Shown here piece after piece: positions 26,086 to 35,586 of a DNA stretch of 64,000 nucleotides. The stretch is taken from NCBI RefSeq assembly GCF_014203645.1, contig NZ_JACHJL010000005.1:248001-312000 (forward strand), read 5' to 3'. The notes under the pieces were generated by a model, which saw nothing but the letters and a program-made list of their open reading frames with translations, searched no databases and had not been told where the DNA came from. The first letter of the stretch is position 1; every line of letters begins with the position of its first letter. The stretch comes from Streptomyces zagrosensis. Lineage in GTDB: Bacteria; Actinomycetota; Actinomycetes; Streptomycetales; Streptomycetaceae. The position numbers and the translations under genes were made by a program.

Positions 26086-27899
26086 GGCAGTTCCGCCCGT
26101 ACACGTGTCCCGCCGCCGGGCGGACTGGTCACCCGCAGGGTGCCGCCGGTCGCAGCTACCCGGTCGGTGAGGCCGCGCAGACCGCTCCCGCCCGCCGGGT
26201 CGGCACCACCGATCCCGTCGTCGATGACCTCGATCACCAGCCGGTCGCCGACGGACTCCGCGATGGCCTCCCGCTTTGCGAACACGCTCACCGCATCCGC
26301 CTTCGAGTGCTTCATCGCGTTGGACAGCGTCTCGGCGACGACGAAGTACGCGGTGGACTCCGTCAGTGGGGTGAAGCGTCCCGGCTCGACCATGACGACG
26401 ACGGGGATCTCCGCCAGTGCCGCCAGAGCGGTGATCGCCGCCGCGAGACCGTCGCGGGTCAGAACAGCGGGGTGAATGCCGCGGGCCAGGTCGCGCAGAT
26501 CGTCCACAGCCTGCCGCACCGCCTGGTCGGCTTCGGCCACCGTCCGGCGCAGTGGCCGGTCGGGTGCCTCCCGGGACAGCGCGGCATCGAGCCGGCGCAG
26601 CGTCATCAGGGCGAAGATCAGCCGAGTTTGAGCCCCGTCGTGCAAGTCGCGTTCCAGTCGCCTGCGCTCCTCGTCCACCGCCTTCAGGAGACGGGAGCCG
26701 AAGGTCGTCGCCTCCTGCGTCCGCCTGGCGACCTCCGCCCCCAGGCGATTGTTGCGCAGGCAGAGGCGGACCGAGCCGCTGACCGCGAGCATCAGCTTCC
26801 TGTCCTCCTCAAGTGCGGTGTCGTGCACGAGCACCACCGTGGGTTCTCCGGCGGACTCCTCGACGGTGGTGGCGGTCAACCCGCTGCCCGGGCGCGGCAG
26901 TACCAGCCGCCGTCCGTCCGCATCGACGTAATCAGACTGCTCGCCCTCCCCGCTGCTCGGCGACCGCAGGCCCAGACGGAGCGAAGGATCACCGAGCAGC
27001 CGGACCAGCGCGTCCTGCAGCCGCCGCGGTGTCGGGTCCGCGCCGACTTCGATGACGAGGTTGCCCACGTAGGCCCGCCGCAGGCGCATGCGCAGCAGGC
27101 CGATCAGAAAGCTGACCGGTATCAGAACCTGGCTCGCGTCCGATGGCCAGATCAGCACCGCGTCCGCCGCGCCCAGGGCGTCCGGGCCCAGTAGGTGGAT
27201 GATCTCCCACCCGACGAAGGCCACGGTGACGGAGAGTGCCACCCAGGCCGGCATGAGGATGCGCCGCCGCGCCGGGCAGCTCACCCGCCAGCGGCGAACG
27301 AGCGCCACCAGGCACAGGAGGGTGAGCAGCGCTCCCGCCCAGCGGTAGACGAGATCGACGACCTCGAACAACCGCGGTGCGGAGTGCAGCAGCACAAGGT
27401 TCACGCTCGGCCCGCAGCCCTGACAGGACAGATACGTGGCATCGTCGCTGGCGGCCGGGTCGTACAGCATCACCCGCAGCAGCCCGCCGAAGACCACCAG
27501 GCCGTAGCCGACCGCCACCACGCCCCGGTCCAGGGCGGTGGCGAGCCGTCCGTCGGGGAAAGCGAGCAGCAGATGCGCCAGTACCGCCAGGTTCAGCGCC
27601 TCTCCCCACGCGCCGATGGTGAACAGCAGTGGTACGCCGGTGCCTTGCAGATTGCCGAGGTACCACGTGACCCCTTCGGCCAACATGAGCCGGCCCGTGC
27701 CGTTGGCCGGCCTCCGCCACCAGGCGATCAGTCCGGCGCCCGCATAGGACCAGCCCACCGATAGGTCTCGTACGACATCGGCCCACGCCGCTCCGGCTCG
27801 GAGGTAGCCCCACGCTCCGCAGATGCCGACGCCCAGTGCGGCCGTGGCCCAGCACGCCGGTGACCAGCGGAAGTCAGGCCTCCTCTGGCACCCCTCCAC
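26076..27899 (-). CDS. membrane sensor histidine kinase (HisKA_3)
   Basis: From GTG 27899 the protein has 607 residues. The first ~260 carry eight or so hydrophobic helices (YLRAGAAWADVVRDLSVGWS, LFTIGAWGEALNLAVLAHLL and others), then a linker or GAF-like stretch, the HisKA_3 phosphorylation site RRLERDLHDGAQTRL, and an HATPase domain (ETLSNAMKHSKADAV, VIDDGIGGADPAGGSGLRGL). It is the NarL-partner type of kinase. The open frame extends 74 codons further upstream without a good ribosome site, so the start is uncertain. Signal unknown. Confidence 0.88.
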   Translation of the reverse strand: MEGCQRRPDFRWSPACWATAALGVGICGAWGYLRAGAAWADVVRDLSVGWSYAGAGLIAWWRRPANGTGRLMLAEGVTWYLGNLQGTGVPLLFTIGAWGEALNLAVLAHLLLAFPDGRLATALDRGVVAVGYGLVVFGGLLRVMLYDPAASDDATYLSCQGCGPSVNLVLLHSAPRLFEVVDLVYRWAGALLTLLCLVALVRRWRVSCPARRRILMPAWVALSVTVAFVGWEIIHLLGPDALGAADAVLIWPSDASQVLIPVSFLIGLLRMRLRRAYVGNLVIEVGADPTPRRLQDALVRLLGDPSLRLGLRSPSSGEGEQSDYVDADGRRLVLPRPGSGLTATTVEESAGEPTVVLVHDTALEEDRKLMLAVSGSVRLCLRNNRLGAEVARRTQEATTFGSRLLKAVDEERRRLERDLHDGAQTRLIFALMTLRRLDAALSREAPDRPLRRTVAEADQAVRQAVDDLRDLARGIHPAVLTRDGLAAAITALAALAEIPVVVMVEPGRFTPLTESTAYFVVAETLSNAMKHSKADAVSVFAKREAIAESVGDRLVIEVIDDGIGGADPAGGSGLRGLTDRVAATGGTLRVTSPPGGGTRVRAELPCE

Positions 27900-28223
27900 G
27901 GCGCCGACCCTATAGGGCGGGTCACCCTGGGCGGAGAGGAACAAGCCGGGCGTACGCAACCGGTCAACGAGCGTTGGTGGCCGATCCGGGAAATCAGGGC
28001 CAGCCCTGATGCTGCCCTGGCGGCGGGTGCATACGTTGTGGCCACGCGGTTCTTGGGGGTGGCCGGCCCGGTGGGGGCGGGCCTGTAAACCTGTCGGGCC
28101 TTCAGGCCGTCGCACCTTCACAGCTCAGTTTCTGTGTTGGTTTGTCACCGTGTCGGCCGCTTTCGGATTCAGCCGAATCTTGCCGCCGTTGGGTGATACA
28201 TACATGACTGGAAAGGAGACACC

Positions 28224-28817
28224 GTGGCTTCACGTACACGGAACCTATCGCTCACCGTCGCGGTCGCCCTGATGGCCGGCTTCACGGCCACCGCCACCGC
28301 AGCACCCGCGCAGGCCGCCAAGGCCGACTCCACGGCCACCGCCACAGCATCCGCGCAGGCCGCCAGCAGCTACAACTTCCTCTACTTCAACAAGAACTCC
28401 GGCAACCAGACCAAGTCGACCCTCACCCTGTACCGCTACATCGCGTCGAGCGACCGGACGGTCAAGCTCGACTCGTGGCGAGCCGGTTCCGGCTACACCA
28501 AGAACACCTGCGCTCTCAACAAGGGCTGGCTGCCGAACGGTACGTACAAGATTCCCTCATGGCACAAGAAGTTCAACGGCACCAAGATCAAGGGGTATGT
28601 GGTGAGGCTCTCGAACAAGCGGTGCCACAACGGCACTCCTCGCACCGAGCTGTTCATCCACAGCGAGATGACTCGGCTCGGCTACCAGGGTTCCACCGAG
28701 CCGTGGCGGTGGGACGGCCCTTCGGACTACAAGTCGAACGGATGCGTCAAGCTCCACCCCGCCGACATCAAAGAACTCTTCCGCTACGGCAAGCCCACCA
28801 AGCTGATCGTCGGCTGA
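28224..28817 (+). CDS. secreted L,D-transpeptidase-like protein
   Basis: The 197-residue protein has a signal peptide with an Ala/Thr repeat (TATATAAPAQAAKADSTATA) ending near residue 48. The mature domain shows the YkuD-type pattern: H146 in LFIHSEM and the nucleophile motif SNGCVKLHPADI with Cys174. This suggests cell-wall peptide cross-linking or protein attachment outside the membrane. The domain is shorter than classical Ldt enzymes and lacks a binding module. It starts at GTG 28224 behind GGAAAGGAG. A strong terminator follows at 28891. Confidence 0.75.
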   Translation: MASRTRNLSLTVAVALMAGFTATATAAPAQAAKADSTATATASAQAASSYNFLYFNKNSGNQTKSTLTLYRYIASSDRTVKLDSWRAGSGYTKNTCALNKGWLPNGTYKIPSWHKKFNGTKIKGYVVRLSNKRCHNGTPRTELFIHSEMTRLGYQGSTEPWRWDGPSDYKSNGCVKLHPADIKELFRYGKPTKLIVG

Positions 28818-28890
28818 CCCACCGACCGGACGCCGGGCCCGACTTGGGCCGGGTGTCCGCGTACGGGCGGGGCTGCACAACTGCGGCTGA

Positions 28891-28919
28891 CCCCCGGCAC
28901 CCTACGTGGGTGCCGGGGG
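28891..28919 (+). terminator. 12-bp stem terminator
   Basis: CCCCCGGCACCC (28891-28902) pairs perfectly with GGGTGCCGGGGG (28908-28919), loop TACGT. It ends the L,D-transpeptidase-like transcript. Confidence 0.8.
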
Positions 28920-29271
28920 CACCGCATCCCGCCTGCGCCCAGGGAGAGGAGGACGATCCTTCGGCTGAAGCCCATGGAGCGTCTCGCCGCGTGGCGCGCC
29001 CCCCTCGCACCGTTGCCGTGCGGCTGGGGATGGTACGGCGGGCCGCTCAGAGGGCTTGTTCCTCCTTTTTCTCCTTAGGCGACACCGAGCTTCCACGGGT
29101 CTGTGGATTCAGCGGAAAGGAGGAGATCACCTGAGCACGGAATGTCTGCGAGCGGCTGTGGCGCTTCTGGTCGGCGGGCAGCCGTTCGGCCGCGCCGCCG
29201 TCTGCTCACCTCAGTGGGCGGCGACGCCAGTCGAGGGACGTCGGCGGGGAGAGAGGCAGGACCGGGCGCGG
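28920..29271. other. intergenic region
   Basis: About 350 bp between the terminator and the transposase remnant. No gene, repeat or RNA was recognised. Confidence 0.4.
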
Positions 29272-29800
29272 TACAGGCGTGCGGGGTGGCGCCACCGGCC
29301 GGAGACGTCGCGGGCAGGAACAGACGCCAGTTAACCGCCGCCTAGGCACCGTGGGAAGCCAGGTACTAGGAGAACCCCGGCCTGGCAGTCGGTGACCTTG
29401 CCCGGTGCCGGTGTACTGCCTGTTCACGCAAGCCACGCGGCCCCGTCCTTGAGGAACCGGTGTCATCAAGGACCAGGAGGAACCGGTGTCATCAAGGGCC
29501 AGCGCGCTGGGTTTGATGACCGGCTGCATACGCCAGGCCAGACGCGCCCGCACATGCGCCGCCATCCCACGGGCTGCACGTGACGAAGTGGGCCACGCGG
29601 CCTACCGGTTCCCATCCTCGCCCAGGCGGGCGGCCACCGGCTCCACCGACTTGCGCCCGCCGTCCGGCAGCGGACCCCGCAGGTATGCCCCGCCCCACCG
29701 CCGCCGCAGCACCGCAGCACCGCAGCACCGCAGATAGTTGCGAAGCTCGACGGAGACGGCCCAAGGTTTTTCGGCTCGCTCGTGCAACCGGCCGTCGTCG
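29272..29800 (-). pseudogene. decayed IS701/DDE transposase remnant
   Basis: On the minus strand, in shifting frames: YLRGPLPDGGRKSVEPVAAR and LGEDGNR, then AAHVRARLAWRMQPVIKPSA and LALDDTGSS, then VNRQYTGT, then GKVTDCQAGV and AVNWRLFLP. These correspond to the N-terminal half and first catalytic Asp region of IS701-family transposases (usual form SVEPMAARLGEDGNR, DDTGFLKDG, QYTGTAGKV), recalled from memory. A 26-bp tandem duplication (29451-29502) inside the Asp-motif region breaks the frame. The rest of the gene and the element ends are missing. Confidence 0.75.
29451..29502 (-). repeat. 26-bp tandem duplication inside transposase remnant
   Basis: 29451-29476 and 29477-29502 are identical except for one A/G change. 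The unit covers the LDDTG motif, so the remnant encodes it twice, in different frames. Confidence 0.85.
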
Positions 29801-30028
29801 AGTTTTCGGTTACCGATGTTGAAGGCCGTGGGCCCGCGGGCGTCGAACGCGCGGCTTCCCCCGAGGGCGGCGTGAGTGATTCCGCTTCATCCGAGCACAC
29901 GAATTCCTTCCTCTCGGGGCGGCGGGGCGTACTGATGTCGGCGATAGGTGGCCGTCGTCAATGCCGCAAACCAGGAAGACAGGAAGACAGGAAGATCGAC
30001 CCTCGCGTACGTGGGGCCTTTATCGCCC

Positions 30029-31417
30029 TCACTCCGGCGTGGACTTAGCTCCCGCGTCGTAGTCCGTGGTTCCACCATCGAGGAGCGCCGGCTGGTGGGT
30101 GCCCGTGGCCTTCGACAACCACCGAAGGGCGTGATAGCCGGTGAGCACGATGAGTGTTCCCAGCGCAATGCCGCTCAGCTCGAAGCTGTCAGTGAACTTC
30201 AGCGTGACTCCGCCGATGCCGATGATGACGCCCGCGGCGGTCGGCACCAGGTTCAGGGGCTGGGCGAAGTCCACCTTGTTCCGCACCCAGATCTGAGCGC
30301 CGAGTAGGCCGATCATGCCGTACAGGATCACAGTGATCCCGCCCAGCACGCCCCCGGGGATCGCGGCTACCACAGCGCCGAACTTGGGGCAGAGGCCAAA
30401 GAGGACCGCGAAGCCTGCTGCTGCCCAGTAGGCCGCGGTCGAGTACACCTTCGTGGCGGCCATCACCCCGATGTTCTCGGCGTACGTTGTCGTAGCCGGC
30501 CCGCCGACCGCCGTGGACAGCATCGTCGCGGTGCCGTCCGCGGCGATCGCGGTGCCCATCGTGTCGTCCAGCGAATCACCGGTCATTTCGCCGACCGCCT
30601 TGACGTGCCCCGCGTTCTCAGCGATCAGCGCCACAAGGACGGGCAGCGCGACGAGGATCGCCGACCACTCGAAACTCGGAGCGTGGAAGGTCGGTGTCCC
30701 GATCCAATCCGCCGTCGTGACGTTGGAGAAGTCGATGCGCCAATGGTCGGTCACCTTGCCCGAGCCATCTGCCGAGTGGATCTTGCCTGCGGTGCGGTCG
30801 AGGACCCACGACATCACGTACCCGAAGACCAGGCCGAGGAAGATCGCGATACGCGCCCAGAAGCCCCGCAGGACGACCAGGGCGAGACCGGTGAACAACA
30901 TCGTGGCGAGTGCTGTCCACTGGTCTTGCGGCCAGTACGTGCCAGCCGTCACAGGCGCGAGGTTGAACCCGATCAGCATGACCACGGCACCGGTCACTGC
31001 CGGCGGCAGGACCGTGTGAATGATCTTGCCCCCGATGACCTGAATGATGAGGCCGCACAGCGCGAGAACCGCACCCACCACGAACAAGGCGCCGGTCAGC
31101 GTGCCGGCGTCGCCACCCTGGCTCGCGATGACGGCGGCGACTCCGACGAAGGAGAGCGACGATCCCAGGTAGCTGGGCACCCGCCCGCGCGTCAGCAGCA
31201 AGAAGGTGATCGTCGCCACACCGGACGCCATCAGCGCCAGGTTCGGGTCCAGGCCCATGAGCACGGGGGCGACGAAGCACGCGCCGATCATCGAGACGAC
31301 GTGCTGGGCACCGAGCCCCACCGTCCGCCCCCACGACAGCCGCTCATCCGGCTTGACGACTTCGCCCGGCACCAGGTTCTTGCCGTCTCCGTGCAGCTTC
31401 CATCCGAGGCCCACCAT
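30029..31417 (-). CDS. NCS2-family uracil/xanthine permease
   Basis: The 462-residue membrane protein belongs to the UraA-like nucleobase:cation symporters (NCS2). It has about 14 hydrophobic segments, the family motif region ALIAENAGHVKAVGEMTG (helix 8 Glu) and GGPATTTYAENIGVMAATKV (QNxG/ENIG substrate motif). It probably imports uracil with protons; xanthine is an alternative. The ATG at 31417 has GGAGAG 5 nt upstream; longer starts are less likely. It stands alone, with an AT-richer upstream region from 31418 holding a direct repeat. Confidence 0.9.
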   Translation of the reverse strand: MVGLGWKLHGDGKNLVPGEVVKPDERLSWGRTVGLGAQHVVSMIGACFVAPVLMGLDPNLALMASGVATITFLLLTRGRVPSYLGSSLSFVGVAAVIASQGGDAGTLTGALFVVGAVLALCGLIIQVIGGKIIHTVLPPAVTGAVVMLIGFNLAPVTAGTYWPQDQWTALATMLFTGLALVVLRGFWARIAIFLGLVFGYVMSWVLDRTAGKIHSADGSGKVTDHWRIDFSNVTTADWIGTPTFHAPSFEWSAILVALPVLVALIAENAGHVKAVGEMTGDSLDDTMGTAIAADGTATMLSTAVGGPATTTYAENIGVMAATKVYSTAAYWAAAGFAVLFGLCPKFGAVVAAIPGGVLGGITVILYGMIGLLGAQIWVRNKVDFAQPLNLVPTAAGVIIGIGGVTLKFTDSFELSGIALGTLIVLTGYHALRWLSKATGTHQPALLDGGTTDYDAGAKSTPE

Positions 31418-31783
31418 GTTCACTCTCCACATTCGCACCGCTCTGCGCACCGCAGAACCCGGGTGATGATGAGTGGACCACCCCGTCAGAGGCAAACCGA
31501 GCCGGAAGCCCACGCAGTGCGCAGAGTGAATGAATTGCCCACCTTTCGCCATTCGTATGAGCATTCCCACGCCGGACCAAGATCGTAAATGTGCCTATAT
31601 GGACCTTGATCAGTGCCGCGCCGTGGGTGCTCCCCGTCGTGCCGTACGCCCCGTTTCGGCACCCGACGCCGCCGCCGGGCCCCTTGCCCCTCACGGGGTC
31701 CGTGGCGGAGGCGGTTACTCCGTTGTGAGGAAGCGGCGGTCGGGGGCTGCCGGTTGGGCGGTCGGGCTGGGACGCTAGCCCGC
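31418..31783. other. divergent promoter region with direct repeat
   Basis: No gene was seen. GGACCAAGATC (31573-31583) and GGACCTTGATC (31601-31611) form an imperfect direct repeat 28 bp apart, upstream of the permease gene. A regulator site is possible but unproven. Confidence 0.35.
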
Positions 31784-32518
31784 ATGACGCAGGCCGAGCA
31801 GCGATCCGTTCCCCGCCCCGCCCCCATCCGCTCCTCCTTTGACCAGCTGCCCACCGTGGAGCAGGTGTTGCAGCGGATGTCCGTGCTGGAGCGCGCACTG
31901 CCCGAACGGGACGGGGTCGCCGTCTTCAACGGCGTGTACCTCTCCGTCACTCGGGAGGTCGAGGACCGGCTGTCGGCCGGGCATTTCCACCATGGGCCTG
32001 CGGCCGAGGAGCTGACGGTCCGGTTCGCGGCCCGCTATCTGGCCGCCGTGGATGCCGCGGCCAGCGGCGGGCGTCCGGCCGCCTGTTGGCGACCGCTGTT
32101 CGAGTTGCGGCAGCATCCGGCGGTAGCTCCGGTGCAGTTTGCGCTGGCCGGGATCAATGCTCATATCGGCAACGACCTGGCCCTGGCCCTGCGTGACACC
32201 TGCCATCACCTCGGCTGCGAACCCGCGACGCTGGAGAGTGACTTCGACCGGGTGGGCGACGTGCTGATCGGCATGGAGGAGCGCGTCCGCGAGGAGCTCA
32301 TGCCCGGCCCCGACCTACTCGACATCGCGGACCCGCTCACCCATCTGGTCGGCGCCTGGAGCCTGGACCGGGCCCGCGACGCGGCATGGGCTTCCTTTCG
32401 CGCACTGTGGGGGCTGCGTGAGTTGCCGGAATTGGCCGATGAGTTCGCGGACCGGGTCGATGCGAGCGTCGGCCTGGTCGGGCGCGTACTGCTGACGCCG
32501 CTGGGCGTGGTGGCTTAA
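31784..32518 (+). CDS. DUF5995 family protein
   Basis: The 244-residue soluble protein matches the DUF5995 pattern: GVAVFNGVYLSVTREVEDRL near residue 45 and ALAGINAHIGNDLALALRDT near 125, the latter with the conserved NAHIxNDL element. It is mostly helical with no membrane segment or signal. No biochemical function is known for the family. It starts at ATG 31784 with no strong ribosome site and is not in an operon. Confidence 0.75.
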   Translation: MTQAEQRSVPRPAPIRSSFDQLPTVEQVLQRMSVLERALPERDGVAVFNGVYLSVTREVEDRLSAGHFHHGPAAEELTVRFAARYLAAVDAAASGGRPAACWRPLFELRQHPAVAPVQFALAGINAHIGNDLALALRDTCHHLGCEPATLESDFDRVGDVLIGMEERVREELMPGPDLLDIADPLTHLVGAWSLDRARDAAWASFRALWGLRELPELADEFADRVDASVGLVGRVLLTPLGVVA

Positions 32519-32613
32519 CGGAACGGCGGGAGTGCGGCCCTGGGCACAACCAGGCCGCGCTCCGCGGCCCGGGCAAGGACTCCCGGGCCGTGCCCGGTCA
32601 CGTCAGGCGGAAC

Positions 32614-34329
32614 TCAGTCCTCCGGCAGCTCCACCGGCGCGATCTCGTCGTACACGTCGCCGGGCCCCGGGTTTGTGGCGTCCGTCGCCCCGCCGAAGTG
32701 CCGCAGTACGCCCCACACCGCGTTCAGCGCCGTCTGCACCGCGCCTTCGGCCCAGCCCGCCGTCCAGGAGATGTCGTCGCCGGCGAGGAAGAGGCCGCGC
32801 TTGTCCGCGGGCAGCGCATCCTGCATGAAGTGGGTGAACAGGCGCCGCTGATAGCGGTAGTGGCCCGGCAGATTGGCCTTGAACGCGCCCATGAAGTAGG
32901 GCTCGTTCTCCCAGGAGACCGTTATGGGGTTGCCGGTGATGTGCTGGCGAATGTCCACCTTCGGGTAGATCTCGCGCAGCGATTTGAGCATGACCTCCAT
33001 CCGCTCGTTCGCCGACAGCGGTAGCCACTTGAGGCTGTCGTCGCACCAGGTGTACGACAGGCAGATGACGGCGGGCTCATCCGGCCCGTTGTCCAACAGA
33101 TAGGTGCCGCGCGTCATCCGGTCGGTGAGCGTCATGCTCATCACGTCCCGGCCCGTCTCCTCGTCGGTGTCCAGCCAAAACGGCCGGTCCACGGGAACGA
33201 AGAGCTTGCTGGACTCCATGTAGTGCGTGCGCTCCATCGCCGTCCAGTGGTCGATGGGGAAGAGCGCGTCATCGCACTCGATCTTGGAGAGCAGCATCCA
33301 GCTCTGCGCCGTGAAGACCGCCGCGCGGTAGGTCCGGATGTCGCCGGACGCGTCCGTGACCGTGATCCGGTTGCCCGCCGTACGGTGCAGCCTGGTGACC
33401 GCGGAGCGCGGTGCGCCGCCGTGCAGGGAGCTCAGCGAGGTGCCCTGCGCCCAGTGTGTGATCTTGCCGGGCGCGCGCTCCCACAGCCGTTCGGGCAGTT
33501 GCTGGCTGCCGCCGACGATGCCCCGGTGGTCGTCGTCCGCACCGGTGTAGACGACGCGCAGGATCTCCAGGATGGAGTTGGGGAAGTCGGTGTCCCAGCC
33601 ACCGGTGCCGAAGCCGACCTGGCCGAAGATCTCCCGGTGCCGAAAGGAGGCAAAGGCCGGGGAGTCGCACAAGAACCCGTAGAAGGTCTGGTTGTCGAGT
33701 TTGTCCACGAGTTGGGCCCAGATGGCGCGGATGGTGGGGATATCGCGCTCGCGAATGGCCCGCTGCATGGCGGAGAAGTCCGCGCCCTCCTCCAGGCACG
33801 CGTTCCAGGCGTCCATCACCTGGTGGTAGACGTCGGGCAGGTCTTCCAGGGTGCGCGCGTAGTGCGACTGACCCTTGAGGTCCACGACGGTGGAGGGCGT
33901 GTCGGGGGCGAGCGGATTGGGGAAGGGCTGGGTCTTGAGGTCCACCAGGTCGATGTAGTGCTGGAGGGCCGTGGAACACGGCGGGAAACGCATCGCGCCC
34001 ATCTCGGCGATCAGCGGCTGGCCGTCGCTGGTGGCGCTGCCGTCGAAGCGTGCGGTACGCAGCCGGCCACCGATTTGATCGGCCTCGTACACGACGGGCT
34101 TCAGACCCATCTTCATCAGCTCGTACGCAGCGACGATGCCGGACAGACCGCCGCCGATGACCGCGACCTCGGCGCCGTGCTCGGTAGCCGGTATCTGGCC
34201 GAGCCCGGCGGGATGGGCGAGGTAGTCGTCGTACGCGTACGGAAAGTCCGGCCCGAACATGGTGACCGGCGGCTGCGTGGGCTGCGGCGACTGCTCGTCG
34301 TGGACGGCGGTGGGCACCGTGGACGTCAT
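32614..34329 (-). CDS. flavin amine oxidase / L-amino acid oxidase-like
   Basis: The 571-residue enzyme has the FAD Rossmann motif VAVIGGGLSGIVAAYELMK and VVYEA near residues 55-85, the GGRLRT loop of amine oxidases, and the C-terminal FAD contact GLFLAGDDISWTAGWAEGAV. The insertions and length fit the bacterial L-amino acid oxidase / tryptophan 2-monooxygenase group rather than monoamine oxidase. It lies downstream of a nitrilase-fold amidohydrolase on the same strand; oxidation of an aromatic amino acid to an amide followed by hydrolysis would link the two. The substrate is an inference. Confidence 0.82.
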   Translation of the reverse strand: MTSTVPTAVHDEQSPQPTQPPVTMFGPDFPYAYDDYLAHPAGLGQIPATEHGAEVAVIGGGLSGIVAAYELMKMGLKPVVYEADQIGGRLRTARFDGSATSDGQPLIAEMGAMRFPPCSTALQHYIDLVDLKTQPFPNPLAPDTPSTVVDLKGQSHYARTLEDLPDVYHQVMDAWNACLEEGADFSAMQRAIRERDIPTIRAIWAQLVDKLDNQTFYGFLCDSPAFASFRHREIFGQVGFGTGGWDTDFPNSILEILRVVYTGADDDHRGIVGGSQQLPERLWERAPGKITHWAQGTSLSSLHGGAPRSAVTRLHRTAGNRITVTDASGDIRTYRAAVFTAQSWMLLSKIECDDALFPIDHWTAMERTHYMESSKLFVPVDRPFWLDTDEETGRDVMSMTLTDRMTRGTYLLDNGPDEPAVICLSYTWCDDSLKWLPLSANERMEVMLKSLREIYPKVDIRQHITGNPITVSWENEPYFMGAFKANLPGHYRYQRRLFTHFMQDALPADKRGLFLAGDDISWTAGWAEGAVQTALNAVWGVLRHFGGATDATNPGPGDVYDEIAPVELPED

Positions 34330-34491
34330 GGGGTACGGACTCCTTGCGTGAGGGCGCACGGCGGTACGCGAAGATGATGTGCGTGCGGTGGCGAGCATCC
34401 ACGGGCCTGTCTCGCGCCAGCTCGGCGCACCTCGCGCCCTACCAGTCACCCCAGGTCACAGGGCGCGTCAAGGTAAGGGCAAGCCGGCTCA

Positions 34492-34515
34492 GGGGATCAG
34501 GGGATCAGGGGATCA
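34492..34515. repeat. three 8-bp tandem repeats overlapping a stop codon
   Basis: GGGGATCA occurs three times in a row, and the last copy contains the stop codon of the nitrilase gene. Copy number could vary without changing the protein. Confidence 0.8.
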
Positions 34516-35319
34516 GGTCAGGGTGGTGTAGAGCGCGGGCCGGCGGTCATGGAGGTAGGGGTTCGCCTGCCGTGATGCGGCCAAGAACGCCGGATCGACG
34601 TCGGCGGTCAGCAATTCCGCCCCGTGGCCCGCGCGGGCCCTGGCAATGCCGTCGGGCCCGGCCAGGCAGCTTCGGCCGATGAAGTCGAACTCGCCCTCGG
34701 GACCGCAGCGGTTGACGTACGCGACGTAGAGCTGGTTCTCGAACGCGCGGACCGGAACGAGCGATTCGGCGACGAACTGGAACGGGTGCATCTGCGCGGT
34801 GGGGACCAGGAGCAGTTCCGTACCGGCCAGGGCATGGGCGCGGACGTTTTCGGGGAACTCCACGTCGTAACAGATCATGACGCCGACGCGCAGCCCGCCC
34901 AACTCCGCGAGTTCGACCTGCACAACGGGTGTGTGCCCGGGGGCGAACGAGCGCTGCTCGAAGGCGCCGAACAGGTGCGTCTTGCGGTAGTTGAGCAGCC
35001 GCTCGCCGCTCGGGCCTATCAGTTGGGCCGAGTTGAAGAGCTGCTCGCCCGCACGCTCGGGGTAGCCGTAGCAGATGGCAAGGCCGTGCCGGGTGGCGGT
35101 GCGCGCAAGGGCGTCGGCTGCGGGGCCATCGGCCGGTTCGGCAAGTTCGCTTATGCGCTTGCCGATGGCGTATCCGGTGAGGAACATCTCCGGAGCGACC
35201 AGTAGTCGAGCACCGGCAGCCGCGGCGCGCGCGGCGGCCTCCTCCAGGAGGCGCAGATTGTGGCCGACGTCGCCAGGTCGTCCCGAACTCTGTAGCAGGG
35301 CGATGCGCGGCGTGGTCAT
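34513..35319 (-). CDS. nitrilase-superfamily carbon-nitrogen hydrolase
   Basis: The 268-residue enzyme has the full catalytic triad of the superfamily: E44 (APEMFLTGY), K113 (YRKTHLF) and C150 (MICYDVEFPE). The length and motifs point to an amidase or N-carbamoyl hydrolase type rather than a true nitrilase. It is cytosolic. It starts at ATG 35319; an upstream extension is not supported. It is followed on the same strand, after 183 bp, by the amine oxidase, an arrangement compatible with an arylacetamide route. Confidence 0.88.
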   Translation of the reverse strand: MTTPRIALLQSSGRPGDVGHNLRLLEEAAARAAAAGARLLVAPEMFLTGYAIGKRISELAEPADGPAADALARTATRHGLAICYGYPERAGEQLFNSAQLIGPSGERLLNYRKTHLFGAFEQRSFAPGHTPVVQVELAELGGLRVGVMICYDVEFPENVRAHALAGTELLLVPTAQMHPFQFVAESLVPVRAFENQLYVAYVNRCGPEGEFDFIGRSCLAGPDGIARARAGHGAELLTADVDPAFLAASRQANPYLHDRRPALYTTLT

Positions 35320-35586
35320 GGAACCCCTCGGGCGGTGATGCGGCGGGCACAGGGGCCACGGCGGTTTGAGTCGGCTCTTAGACGGTACGGCCCGCCCCTG
35401 ACACCGGACAAGGCGCCTGTGTTGCGCGTCGATAAGGGATTCATTGCGCGTGCGGGCCGATTGGCGGCGATTCGTTGCGTACTGCGTTTTCGCAGGTGGG
35501 GTGGGTGGCGTCAGCCTCTGGGTGGAGAGTGCGGCGATCGGCGCCACCCCCGTGGTGGCATCGCGGGTCATCCGGGCGCCCTGGGA

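Noticed and set aside
30605..31588. Open frame rich in His/Arg/Asp opposite the permease
   Set aside because: Antisense shadow of a membrane protein gene; no start signal.
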